Program-made: the position numbers and the translations under genes
Shown here: one piece after another, positions 41,023-49,654 of the stretch
Layout: the number at the start of each line of letters is the position of its first letter
How positions within the stretch are numbered: position 1 is the stretch's first letter
DNA from: JAEINY01 sp942490535
GTDB taxonomy: Bacteria > Bacteroidota > Bacteroidia > Bacteroidales > Marinilabiliaceae
Reading direction: 5' to 3'
Assembly: GCA_942490535.1 (NCBI GenBank)
Contig: CALNXQ010000004.1
Span: forward strand, 744,001 to 808,000
Length of the DNA stretch: 64,000 nt
The notes under the pieces: model-generated
Told to the model about the DNA's origin: nothing
Database searches by the model: none
Seen by the model: the letters and a program-made list of their open reading frames with translations, nothing else

Positions 41023-43158
41023 CTATAAATCAAGTGAAAATTGAACGCCTGCTTTGATCCAGCGGCCAGGCTGAGTTAAATTTCCTAAGTCCTGATAGTT
41101 TTCATCCAACAAATTAGTGGCTTCCACATAGATTCTAAATTTCTTTTCTACCCAGGAAAGCTTTGTATCCACGGTAACAAACGAATCATACGCCACGGTA
41201 GCAAAACTGTGCTTTCCATCTACATCCTTTCCCAAATACGATTCAAACGTCCCATTTCTGTCTTGATACAATACATTCCAGGTCATCTGCAACTTTGCAA
41301 CAAGATCATGGTGCACCCTAAGATTCGCTTTGTGCTTTAAGTAGTCCAGGATGTATTTGGACTCATAACCGGGAATGCTCTTGTGGTCCTGATCCAACCA
41401 GGCATAACTGGCTTCAATGGAATATATGAAACATTCAGGGTGGATTAAACGCCGCATATCCACCTTCAACTGCGCTTCAATACCCCAGGTATTTACATTC
41501 CCTAGGTTACGGGCTTTATTTCGGGTTTCCCCTTCATACTTTCCCCAATCAATCAGATCCTTACCATGGCGATAAAAACCACCGCCCTGACCTGCGAACG
41601 CACCGCTTCTTAACTTAAAGCCCCCCTCGTAGGAAGTGGCCTCCTCCGGCCGAAGATGTACGTTGCCCACGTCCGTTGGACTGCTGTAAAAAAGATCGGT
41701 AAATGTAGGCATGCGCAGTGATTTGTTCAGCGATCCATACATCTGCCATCCACCCGAAAGGCGATAACTCACATCAAACCCCGGAAAAAAATCGTACTTC
41801 CAATCTAAGCCTGAATTAGCATTCATTAAAATCCCGCCTGATACGGATAAGCGATCGTAGCTGTAGGTGTGTTCCACAAATAGCGACGCATTGGATCGTC
41901 CGTAATGTTTTGTAAACTCAGCATCCTCACCGGGAACCGGTTTGGATTCCAACATGTCATTCCCCAGCTTATTACTCCACACATTCTCGCTTTTCAATTC
42001 GCCTCCAATGGAAGTATTACCGGCTGCCCACGGAATTACCATGTTTAGATTACTGCCATACACATCGGTTAAGTGATAATTATGACCTTGATATGGATAG
42101 AAAGTACCATCTACGAAAAAGCCTGCAGTTTCCGTACCTCTCACAAAATGTCCTTCAATATTTTTACTGTAATAACTACCATCTTCCCTGAAAAGCTCAA
42201 AGCGATCGTGGTGACGGCGCCAATAAATCGAGGGTGTAATGCGGACTTTCGTACCGGAACTCATTTTTACCGCCGCAAAGGTTGTTCTGTTTTGCCCGTA
42301 CTGATCGGGGTATAACGGCGAATAAAAGGTATTGGCGCCAAAACTTTTATCGGTATGCCCTATTTGTAAGGATAATTGCTCGTTGTCAAAATTCAATTGG
42401 CCCTGGTAAAACAAATTGAGGGTTTCATAATCCGAATTACGCGTGTATCCGTCACTTTTCCCATAACTGGCTGCCACATAATTCCGATAATTACCGGCAT
42501 TCAATGTATTATTTACAGATCCGTTTAGCAGGCCGTGCTCACCTGCCGATACAGATCCTGAAATATTATTCACTGTTTTACTTCCGGTAATGAAGTTGAT
42601 TGCACCGCTAAAGGCATTGGGCCCATAAATGCGCGCTCCAGGTCCTTCCAACACTTCGATGCGTTCAATACTTTGTAAATCTACCGGTAAATTTAAATTC
42701 AGATGACCAGATTGCGGATCGGTTACATTAACGCCATTCAACAGAATCATCACCTGATCAAAGGAACCACCCCGCATGCTGATATCTGCCTGCACACCAT
42801 TGGCACCCCGCTGTCTGACATCCACATTGACCAGGTAATTCAGCAGATCCTGAACACTGGTCACTGGTAAGGCTTCAATCTCTCTGCGTGGAATAACGTG
42901 TATGACCCGCCCTACTTCAGAGTACAAAGCGGGTGCCCGACGGGCCGATACCTGGACTTCTTCAATATTGATTTTTTTGGTTACACTTGCCGTGTCCGTC
43001 TGAGCTTTTGCTTGCTGAACTCCCCATACTCCGACATAGGCAGCTAAAAGAGTTCCAATTTTCAAAGGTGCATGCATGCTTATGAACAAGGCCAGAGATT
43101 GCCTCATCCAACGCTTAAAACAAATCATTGTATTTAGATTCAAATTGTGCTTCAACAT
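41023..43158 (-). CDS. TonB-dependent outer-membrane receptor, BtuB-like
   Basis: 711 residues from the ATG at 43158. The open frame reaches 43206, but a consensus promoter lies at 43193-43222, so translation must start after it. A signal peptide ends near QQAKAQTD. The plug has the family features NIEEVQVSARRAPALYSEVGRVIHVI, DISMRGGSFDQVMILLNGVNVTDPQSGHLN, and IEVLEGPGARIYGPNAFSGAINFIT, and a 22-strand-type barrel ends GVQFSLDL. It lacks the carboxypeptidase-D domain of SusC proteins. The overall form is that of BtuB-type receptors for corrinoids or metal chelates, but no cobalamin riboswitch precedes it; the substrate is open. Confidence 0.92.
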   Translation of the reverse strand: MLKHNLNLNTMICFKRWMRQSLALFISMHAPLKIGTLLAAYVGVWGVQQAKAQTDTASVTKKINIEEVQVSARRAPALYSEVGRVIHVIPRREIEALPVTSVQDLLNYLVNVDVRQRGANGVQADISMRGGSFDQVMILLNGVNVTDPQSGHLNLNLPVDLQSIERIEVLEGPGARIYGPNAFSGAINFITGSKTVNNISGSVSAGEHGLLNGSVNNTLNAGNYRNYVAASYGKSDGYTRNSDYETLNLFYQGQLNFDNEQLSLQIGHTDKSFGANTFYSPLYPDQYGQNRTTFAAVKMSSGTKVRITPSIYWRRHHDRFELFREDGSYYSKNIEGHFVRGTETAGFFVDGTFYPYQGHNYHLTDVYGSNLNMVIPWAAGNTSIGGELKSENVWSNKLGNDMLESKPVPGEDAEFTKHYGRSNASLFVEHTYSYDRLSVSGGILMNANSGLDWKYDFFPGFDVSYRLSGGWQMYGSLNKSLRMPTFTDLFYSSPTDVGNVHLRPEEATSYEGGFKLRSGAFAGQGGGFYRHGKDLIDWGKYEGETRNKARNLGNVNTWGIEAQLKVDMRRLIHPECFIYSIEASYAWLDQDHKSIPGYESKYILDYLKHKANLRVHHDLVAKLQMTWNVLYQDRNGTFESYLGKDVDGKHSFATVAYDSFVTVDTKLSWVEKKFRIYVEATNLLDENYQDLGNLTQPGRWIKAGVQFSLDL

Positions 43159-43192
43159 CCTATCGTTATTTAGATTTAATAAAATTAGAGCG

Positions 43193-43222
43193 CAAAAATA
43201 GTACATTTATCCTAACTCAAAA
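43193..43222 (-). promoter_or_regulatory. promoter of the BtuB-like receptor
   Basis: TTTTG (43222-43218), 17 bases, TATTTTTG (43200-43193) on the minus strand. The match is complete and puts the transcript start near 43187, upstream of the ATG at 43158. Confidence 0.65.
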
Positions 43223-43307
43223 CAGTTCATCGCCCACTATTAGTACAGTTTAGATTTTAAAAGCCGTTCTATTTTCGTTAATTTAGCCTCGTTAACCAAC
43301 TTTAAAT

Positions 43308-44375
43308 ATGAATAGACAATTATTTATCAATACAATAGCAAGTATTTTGGTGTTTACAGCAGCATTAACCAACTTACTTGCTCAAACCGATGAAGAATCC
43401 GGTTTTGGACGTAAAGAGGATCTTGAGATTGCGGCACAGGCTATTAAAACACTTAAGATTACTAACAAACATGGTAGCATTTCCATCATTGGCTGGGATC
43501 GCGACACCATCGCGGTGGAGACATTAATCAATGTCAATTCACCCGGTCCCAATGCGGCGGATGAAGTGTTGGATTTTATTTCCATTCAAAGAGCAAACCT
43601 GGGAGACCAACTTTTATTTCGCACGCAATTTGATGAAGAGTTCTTCTCCAATTATCCGTTTTCGATCAGTTATACGATCCATGCCCCTAAGTACATGAAT
43701 CTGGACCTGACCAATAGCATTGGAAACATTGTTATCCACGAAATAAATGGCCAACTTAATCTTAACCAGGAATATGGAACCTTACACCTCACTCAATTGG
43801 GTGCGCCTGAAAGCATTAAGCATCAACTGAAATTAAGATTTGTGGAAGGCAAAATCGAAGGGGCCGGTGATCTGGTACCGTTACTATCCAATTCCACATT
43901 GTCACTGCACAACATCTCCACCTTTAAAGGACAAACAGAGTATTCTCTTTTAGACCTTGATAACTGCCAATCCATTCAGCTGCAATCGACGACCGATCGA
44001 ATTACCATTAATCAGGTGGATAGCTTGTCATTAAAGGGCATACAAGTATTGGCCAAGGTAAATGGCTTGGCACACTATGGTTTTTTTGAAATTAAGCAAG
44101 GCCACCTTGCATTGAAGGCGAATGATCAGTTGCAACGCCTCTCCATTGGCAACCAATCTACGCATACAACGATTGGTCTTCCCTTTAACCTTACATACCT
44201 TTTAAATGGTGAAGTGACTGATGGACAATTTTCCCATCCTCAAAAAAACCAACTGCAATTGATCAAGGAAGAGGAGAAAATCTCTTTTTCTGGGAAAGTG
44301 GGACCTTCTCCGGAAGCCTCCGCTCAGATTGTCGTATTTAGTAATAGTTCAGAATTAATCTTTCAAACGTATTAA
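43308..44375 (+). CDS. DUF4097-like adhesin-type exported protein
   Basis: 355 residues, ATG at 43308, with a signal peptide ending near TNLLAQTD. The core is a right-handed beta-helix of the DUF4097/putative adhesin type: ITNKHGSISIIGWDRDTIAVE, YTIHAPKYMNLDLTNSIGNIVIHEING, LNLNQEYGTLHLTQL, ISFSGKVG near the end. The pattern of short strands with N-H-G and S-I-G-N turns is typical. The function is not known. The stop is only one base before the start of the aminopeptidase gene, so both are probably on one mRNA. Confidence 0.78.
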   Translation: MNRQLFINTIASILVFTAALTNLLAQTDEESGFGRKEDLEIAAQAIKTLKITNKHGSISIIGWDRDTIAVETLINVNSPGPNAADEVLDFISIQRANLGDQLLFRTQFDEEFFSNYPFSISYTIHAPKYMNLDLTNSIGNIVIHEINGQLNLNQEYGTLHLTQLGAPESIKHQLKLRFVEGKIEGAGDLVPLLSNSTLSLHNISTFKGQTEYSLLDLDNCQSIQLQSTTDRITINQVDSLSLKGIQVLAKVNGLAHYGFFEIKQGHLALKANDQLQRLSIGNQSTHTTIGLPFNLTYLLNGEVTDGQFSHPQKNQLQLIKEEEKISFSGKVGPSPEASAQIVVFSNSSELIFQTY

Positions 44376-44376
44376 T

Positions 44377-46155
44377 ATGTCAGCATCCGATCGTTTATTT
44401 AAGCTCAGAAGCACATTAGCTAGTTTAGCTGTTGATGCATATGTTATAACGGGAGCCGATCCCCATTTAAGTGAATATTTGGCTGAACATTGGAAATTCA
44501 GAGAATACATGTCCGGTTTTACAGGATCAGCCGGAACAATTGTCATCACTGGCGAAGAAGCTGGGTTATGGACGGACTCCCGCTATTTTTTGCAGGCCGA
44601 ACAAGAACTGAAGGATTCGGGTATTGACTTGTACCGTATGGGAGAGCCCGGCACTCCTGATTATAAGGATTGGCTTATTTCCAAGCTCTCTCCTGGTAGT
44701 GTGACTGGTGTCAATGGAAAAACCCTGTCATTGGATGAATACCGTAACCTATCTGCCAAATTGAAGAAAGCAGATATCCGTTTGGATATAAAACTATTTA
44801 TTGAAGAGGATGTTTGGGAAGGTCGCATGCCTGTTCCAGAGGATGAGATATTTGAGCTTTCTACGGACTATGCCGGGCTTTCAAGAAGTGAAAAAACGGC
44901 CTTAGTACGTAAGGAGATGAAAAAGAATGAGGCCACCCATTATGTCGTGGGGGCTTTGGATGAAATCGCCTGGATTTTGAATTTAAGAGGCTCAGACGTG
45001 GATTTCAATCCGGTCTTTCATGCCTACCTGGTTATTTCGCAAAATAATGTGAATCTGTTTGTTGATCCTCATAAGTTAACGGCGGCTATTGGCAAGCAAT
45101 TAGCCAAGGAAAACGTTAAAGTTTTTCTGTATGATGATTTCTATGACTACTTAAAAGATATTCCAACACTTTCCAAGGTTTATATTGATCCCCTGCGAAC
45201 CAATAGTATCATCTATAACTTCCTGCCGTCACAAAGCACCAAAGTAGAAAAAACCGGTATCATTACAAGGTTAAAAGGTCAAAAGAATGAGACCGAAGTC
45301 AACAACTTTAGAAAAGTGATGGTGAAAGATGGCATTGCAATGGTGAAATTTTTGCATTGGTTATCAAAAGCGGTTGACCAAAGCCAGTTGACAGAATTAT
45401 CAGTAACTCACAAATTGAGAGAGTTTCGAGAAAAACAAGAAGGTTATAAAGGTGATTCCTTTAATGCCATCAGTGGATATGGGCCCAATGGAGCACTTCC
45501 TCATTATGCTGTTTCAGAAGCATCCGCCCTTCCTCTCCAACCTAAAGGCTTGTTTTTGATTGATTCAGGTGGTCAATATTTCGAAGGAACGACAGATATT
45601 ACCAGAACCATCGCCTTAGGGCCATTGACTGACGAAGAAAAACAGGATTTCACGCTTGTTTTGAAAGGACATATTGGACTGGCCACCGCGAAATTTCCCC
45701 ATGGAACGCGCGGGGTCCATTTGGACATCTTAGCCCGACAGGCCCTTTGGAATGAAGGCTTGAATTATGGACATGGAACAGGCCATGGTATCGGTTATTT
45801 TCTTAACGTACATGAGGGGCCCCAAAGCATCCGTCCCCAAGATAATGGAGTTGTCATTGAAGAAGGCATGATCACTTCCAATGAACCCGGCCTTTACCGG
45901 TCTGGTAAGCATGGCATCCGCATTGAAAACTTAATCTTAACCGTTAAAGACCAGCAAACAGCGTTTGGAGATTTCCTGAAATTTGAAACTCTTACGCTGT
46001 GTCCCATTGATATTAATGCGATAGATGAAAAATTGTTGACGTCTTTCGAAAAAAAGTGGTTAAATACCTATCATCAGGAAGTATTTAGGGCACTAGAAGG
46101 AGGTTTGAGTGCTGAGGAAAAAGAATGGTTAAGTAATAGTACAAAAAATCTTTAG
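44377..46155 (+). CDS. Xaa-Pro aminopeptidase (M24B, aminopeptidase P)
   Basis: 592 residues, ATG at 44377. Three parts are seen, as in long aminopeptidase P enzymes: two creatinase-like N-terminal domains (about 5-135 and 145-310) and the pita-bread catalytic domain (about 315-560). The dimetal ligands lie in LIDSGGQYFEGTTDITRT (two Asp), GHGTGHGIGYFLNVHEGP (His), TSNEPGLYR (Glu) and GIRIENL (Glu). It removes N-terminal residues before proline. No signal peptide is present, so it is cytoplasmic and probably completes peptide breakdown. It follows the adhesin-like gene with one base between. Confidence 0.95.
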   Translation: MSASDRLFKLRSTLASLAVDAYVITGADPHLSEYLAEHWKFREYMSGFTGSAGTIVITGEEAGLWTDSRYFLQAEQELKDSGIDLYRMGEPGTPDYKDWLISKLSPGSVTGVNGKTLSLDEYRNLSAKLKKADIRLDIKLFIEEDVWEGRMPVPEDEIFELSTDYAGLSRSEKTALVRKEMKKNEATHYVVGALDEIAWILNLRGSDVDFNPVFHAYLVISQNNVNLFVDPHKLTAAIGKQLAKENVKVFLYDDFYDYLKDIPTLSKVYIDPLRTNSIIYNFLPSQSTKVEKTGIITRLKGQKNETEVNNFRKVMVKDGIAMVKFLHWLSKAVDQSQLTELSVTHKLREFREKQEGYKGDSFNAISGYGPNGALPHYAVSEASALPLQPKGLFLIDSGGQYFEGTTDITRTIALGPLTDEEKQDFTLVLKGHIGLATAKFPHGTRGVHLDILARQALWNEGLNYGHGTGHGIGYFLNVHEGPQSIRPQDNGVVIEEGMITSNEPGLYRSGKHGIRIENLILTVKDQQTAFGDFLKFETLTLCPIDINAIDEKLLTSFEKKWLNTYHQEVFRALEGGLSAEEKEWLSNSTKNL

Positions 46156-46161
46156 AACCAA

Positions 46162-47073
46162 ATGATTTCAATCTGTACTCCTGTTTATAATGTCGTTGTG
46201 ATTGATCTGGTCAAGAAATTGACTACTCAATCGATTCAGGAAAATATAAAAATTGAAATATTGGTTTTTGATGATGGATCAGATCTAACCATTAAAAATA
46301 AGAATCGCAGCATTGAACAATTACCCAATGTCATCTATTATGAGTCTGAAATAAATAAAGGATGTGCTGCCATTCGAAATCAAATGGTCAAAGTAGCCCG
46401 ATATGACAATCTTCTTTTTATTGATAGTGATTCAGATATTGGCAATCATTACCTGAGAAATTACCTGGCCATATTAAATCAGCATGTAATTACATGCGGC
46501 GGTCGTATTCATCCGGAGAAACTACCTTCCTTTGAATATTCATTGCGCTGGGCTGTTGGTAAAAACCGTGAGGACTATAATGCGTCTCAACGTTTAAAAG
46601 TTCCAAACAAGAGCTTTATGTCCAATAACTTTCTTGTTAAAAGATCTTTTTTCGAAAAAATCACCTTCGACGAAGAAATTAAGAGATCAGGTCACGAGGA
46701 TACTATGATGGGAATAAGAATGGAAGAAAAAAACATAACTATTCATCACATTGATAATCCCGTTATACACATAGGGCTTGAAACCAATGCTGATTTTTTG
46801 TTAAAAACCCAGCAACGTCTTGAATCACTAGCTTACATATATGCCAGAGACAAGAATACCAGTTTGATGCGAAAAAGAATTACGCTGCTTAGATATTTCA
46901 ACCTTGTCCATCAATTTAAACTCGTAAATTTGCTGGCTCTATTTTTTGATTTGATGCAAAAAAATATGGAAAAGAATCTAACATCATTGAAACCTAGCAT
47001 TTTAGTGTACGACTTCTATAAAATTGGCTATTTTTCGAAAACTACGAATCAATTATCAAAAACAACGTATTAG
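46162..47073 (+). CDS. family 2 glycosyltransferase
   Basis: 303 residues, ATG at 46162, six bases after the aminopeptidase stop. The GT-A nucleotide site is IEILVFDDGSD and the metal-binding DxD is LLFIDSDSD; NKGCAAIRNQMV fits the ribose-contact region. Downstream parts include the acceptor region NKSFMSNNFLV and SGHEDTMMGIRM, where the ED pair is the likely catalytic base. There is no membrane anchor, only a mildly hydrophobic helix near residues 255-265. It transfers a sugar from a nucleotide donor to an unknown acceptor. No other glycan genes are close. Confidence 0.92.
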   Translation: MISICTPVYNVVVIDLVKKLTTQSIQENIKIEILVFDDGSDLTIKNKNRSIEQLPNVIYYESEINKGCAAIRNQMVKVARYDNLLFIDSDSDIGNHYLRNYLAILNQHVITCGGRIHPEKLPSFEYSLRWAVGKNREDYNASQRLKVPNKSFMSNNFLVKRSFFEKITFDEEIKRSGHEDTMMGIRMEEKNITIHHIDNPVIHIGLETNADFLLKTQQRLESLAYIYARDKNTSLMRKRITLLRYFNLVHQFKLVNLLALFFDLMQKNMEKNLTSLKPSILVYDFYKIGYFSKTTNQLSKTTY

Positions 47074-47173
47074 ATAGGCCTCAAACACGCTTCAGAAAAA
47101 GATTATACTATCCTTAAGGTGAGGATACTATGGTACCAAAAACAATATTAGAAATGTATAAAGACGAAATGAT

Positions 47174-48598
47174 ATGAAATTACGTTTAAGCCTCTTGTTT
47201 ATATTTTCTTTTACTCTGTTTGTAAATGCAAGCTTTGCTCAATCCCATCAAATTAAGGTGACTGTTGAAGGATTAAAAGATACGTCACTCATTTTAGGGT
47301 ATTATTTCAACAAACAAATTTTTGTCCAGGATACAGCTTACGCAACAGCCCATTCAAACACATATGTTTTTAAGGGGGATGAACCGTTAAAACAAGGTGT
47401 GTATGTCGTGTATTTACCCGACAAAAGCTATTTTGATTTATTGATTGGTGAGGATCAAATATTTGACATTACCACACCTCCAACAGATTTTGTTCAACAT
47501 CTAAAAATTACCGGGAGCTCAGAATCACAATCATTTTTGGACTATCAGCGGTTTTTATCGGAAAAGCAAAAGGAAGCAAAAGTGATTCAAGAGAAAATGC
47601 AAGCCTCAAAGGATGACAAAACTAAGACTGAAAAGTACCGACAGGAATTACTGAAGTTATCAAAAGAGGTAGAGACATTTTGGTCCACTATTTATGCAAA
47701 GCATCCCAATACTTTTTTAGCCGCTTTCTTAAAAGCACTTCAAGAAGTAGAAGTACCCATGTTTGAAGCTCCGGCAGGCAGTCAAAACCCGGATTCTGTA
47801 ATCCAACGTAAGCGATATCAATACTACAAAGATCATTACTTTGACAACATCGATTTAACAGATGAACGGTTATTGAGAACACCCTTTTTTACTGACAAAT
47901 TAGAGCGTTTTTTTACTCAAACCTTGGTTCAGATACCAGACACCTTATCAAAAGAAGCGCATAAAGTAATTGCCAAATCTGAACCCAATGAAGATATGTA
48001 TAAGTACCTGGTTCAATATTTATTCAACATGGCCAATGACAGCAAGGTAATGGGAATGGATGCGATGATGGTGAATTTGGGTGAAACTTATTATTTGTCC
48101 GGTAAAGCTACTTGGGCTGATTCTACTTTTTTAAGTAAGCTAGAGGAGCGTGTTATCAAATTAAAGCCAAATTTATTAGGCAATGTAGCACCTGATTTTA
48201 AGATGCCATCTTATACAGGAGAGTTTTATCGATTAAGTGAAATTCATGCGCCATTGACTATCTTGATCTTCTGGGAACCCGATTGCGGCCATTGCAAGAA
48301 AGAAGTACCTAAACTCAAAGAAGAAGTTTGGGACAAATATGCAGATAAAGGGATCAAAATTGTTGCCGTTTATACTCATGTAGACATTGATCCCTGGAAA
48401 GAATTTATTAGTGAGCATGCACTTGAAGAGTGGATTAATGTCTACGATCCCTACAATCGCACAAATTTTAGAAATAACTATGACATTTATAGTACACCAG
48501 TGGTTTACATTTTAGATAGCGCTAAAAAAATACTGGCCAAGCGCATTGGGGCAGAACAAATTCCCGGCTTTTTAGACCATTACTTTAAATTTAACTGA
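47174..48598 (+). CDS. TlpA-type thioredoxin protein with DUF4369/DUF5106 domains
   Basis: 474 residues, ATG at 47174. The signal peptide ends near ASFAQSH, without lipobox. A DUF4369-like beta domain occupies about residues 25-120 (VTVEGLKDTSLILGYYFNKQ) and a helical DUF5106-like domain about 120-320. The thioredoxin domain starts at about 337 (NVAPDFKMPSYTGEFYRLSEI) and has its redox motif in FWEPDCGHCKKEVPKL (CGHC) and a cis-proline in YSTPVVYIL. It is a periplasmic disulfide reductase. The DUF4465 lipoprotein gene starts two bases after its stop, so the pair probably acts together. Confidence 0.92.
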   Translation: MKLRLSLLFIFSFTLFVNASFAQSHQIKVTVEGLKDTSLILGYYFNKQIFVQDTAYATAHSNTYVFKGDEPLKQGVYVVYLPDKSYFDLLIGEDQIFDITTPPTDFVQHLKITGSSESQSFLDYQRFLSEKQKEAKVIQEKMQASKDDKTKTEKYRQELLKLSKEVETFWSTIYAKHPNTFLAAFLKALQEVEVPMFEAPAGSQNPDSVIQRKRYQYYKDHYFDNIDLTDERLLRTPFFTDKLERFFTQTLVQIPDTLSKEAHKVIAKSEPNEDMYKYLVQYLFNMANDSKVMGMDAMMVNLGETYYLSGKATWADSTFLSKLEERVIKLKPNLLGNVAPDFKMPSYTGEFYRLSEIHAPLTILIFWEPDCGHCKKEVPKLKEEVWDKYADKGIKIVAVYTHVDIDPWKEFISEHALEEWINVYDPYNRTNFRNNYDIYSTPVVYILDSAKKILAKRIGAEQIPGFLDHYFKFN

Positions 48599-48600
48599 TA

Positions 48601-49575
48601 ATGAGATTACTTTTCTTTATAAGTGTATTTTTCAACTTTATTTTTTCCTCGTGTAATTTTGAAGAAAAAGTACTCCCACCCCCACAAATTTTTCTTGACA
48701 ATGAAGATGGGATATTTGATATGGATCGATCGAATACGTTAACAATTATCCCCAAAATTACATATGATTATGAATCCAATCATGAATGGGTATATACAAA
48801 ACGTAAGGAAATCATTCTAAAGGAAAAAGACCTTGAATTTAAAGATAGCACCTATGGTTCTTACAATTTTACCTTTTCAGTAACAAATCCTACAGCCAGT
48901 GATAGGGTAAGTGTTCAAATTAATGTATATGACATCGTTAATTTTGAAGACTTTCTGTTCGACGAAAAAAAAGAATATTCCAAAGAAGGGCCATTTGATT
49001 TTAAGTATGTACAATTTCCAATTAAAGCTAATTCTAATGAAAAAACAGACTGGCAGGGATTTGCGATGAGCAAGGTCGCTAAGTATCCTGGAAAAGATAA
49101 AGAAACAAGTCAGTATTGTCCACAATCCATGAATGAAAATGATACTTCTAAAATATTTTCAGTCTATAAGCATGTCGATAACGTCGATTTAAGAATTCTA
49201 TTAACAGATAATAAAGCATCTGGTCATCGTATTAAATCAATTGATGTCAATAACACCTACGAGGCCTATTACCGCATGTATACAGAGAATCTGTTTGACC
49301 GGAAAAAGGATACTGACTATCTTAAATTAGTCATCCACGGATATGACGCAGGCGGTTTAAAAACCAATTTTATCGAACACTATCTCGCTAATTATCAATT
49401 TAGTGAAAAAGAGAAGGAAAAACGTTTTGTGCAATCCAAATGGACAACCATTAATTTGGAAGAATTAGGTCCTGTAAATTCTCTATCCTTTGAGATTTTA
49501 TCATCAAAAGAGTTGACAGATAATAATTTATCCCTCTCCTATTTTTGCCTGGACAATTTAAAAGTGATGGATTAA
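48601..49575 (+). CDS. DUF4465 domain-containing lipoprotein
   Basis: 324 residues, ATG at 48601. The signal ends FIFSSC at residue 18. The first 110 residues look like a PKD-like domain (NTLTIIPKITYDYESNHEWVYT). From about 125 the DUF4465 features appear: KTDWQGFAMSKVAKYPG, SQYCPQSMNENDTSK, DYLKLVIHGYDAGGLKTNFIEHYLANY, SKWTTINLEELGPVNSLSFEILSS and LSYFCLDNL. DUF4465 proteins are surface lipoproteins of Bacteroidota; as I recall, some belong to corrinoid uptake systems, which is of interest because a BtuB-like receptor lies 5 kb away. That link is not shown by the sequence. Confidence 0.82.
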   Translation: MRLLFFISVFFNFIFSSCNFEEKVLPPPQIFLDNEDGIFDMDRSNTLTIIPKITYDYESNHEWVYTKRKEIILKEKDLEFKDSTYGSYNFTFSVTNPTASDRVSVQINVYDIVNFEDFLFDEKKEYSKEGPFDFKYVQFPIKANSNEKTDWQGFAMSKVAKYPGKDKETSQYCPQSMNENDTSKIFSVYKHVDNVDLRILLTDNKASGHRIKSIDVNNTYEAYYRMYTENLFDRKKDTDYLKLVIHGYDAGGLKTNFIEHYLANYQFSEKEKEKRFVQSKWTTINLEELGPVNSLSFEILSSKELTDNNLSLSYFCLDNLKVMD

Positions 49576-49594
49576 TTCCAACTTTAATTAGCGC

Positions 49595-49640
49595 ACAAAA
49601 AAGCCTCTAATCCCTAATGTGGAATAGAGGCTTCATTTAT
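49595..49640. terminator. hairpin between two converging genes
   Basis: Stem agcctcta (49602-49609) with tagaggct (49625-49632) plus inner pairs, an A run before and a T-rich stretch after. It serves both converging genes. Confidence 0.7.
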
Positions 49641-49654
49641 TTTAATGCTGCTCT

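Noticed and set aside
43159..43307. Possible cobalamin riboswitch before the BtuB-like receptor
   Set aside because: Only about 150 bases lie between the divergent genes, and no B12-box-like conserved core was found; a plain promoter explains the region.
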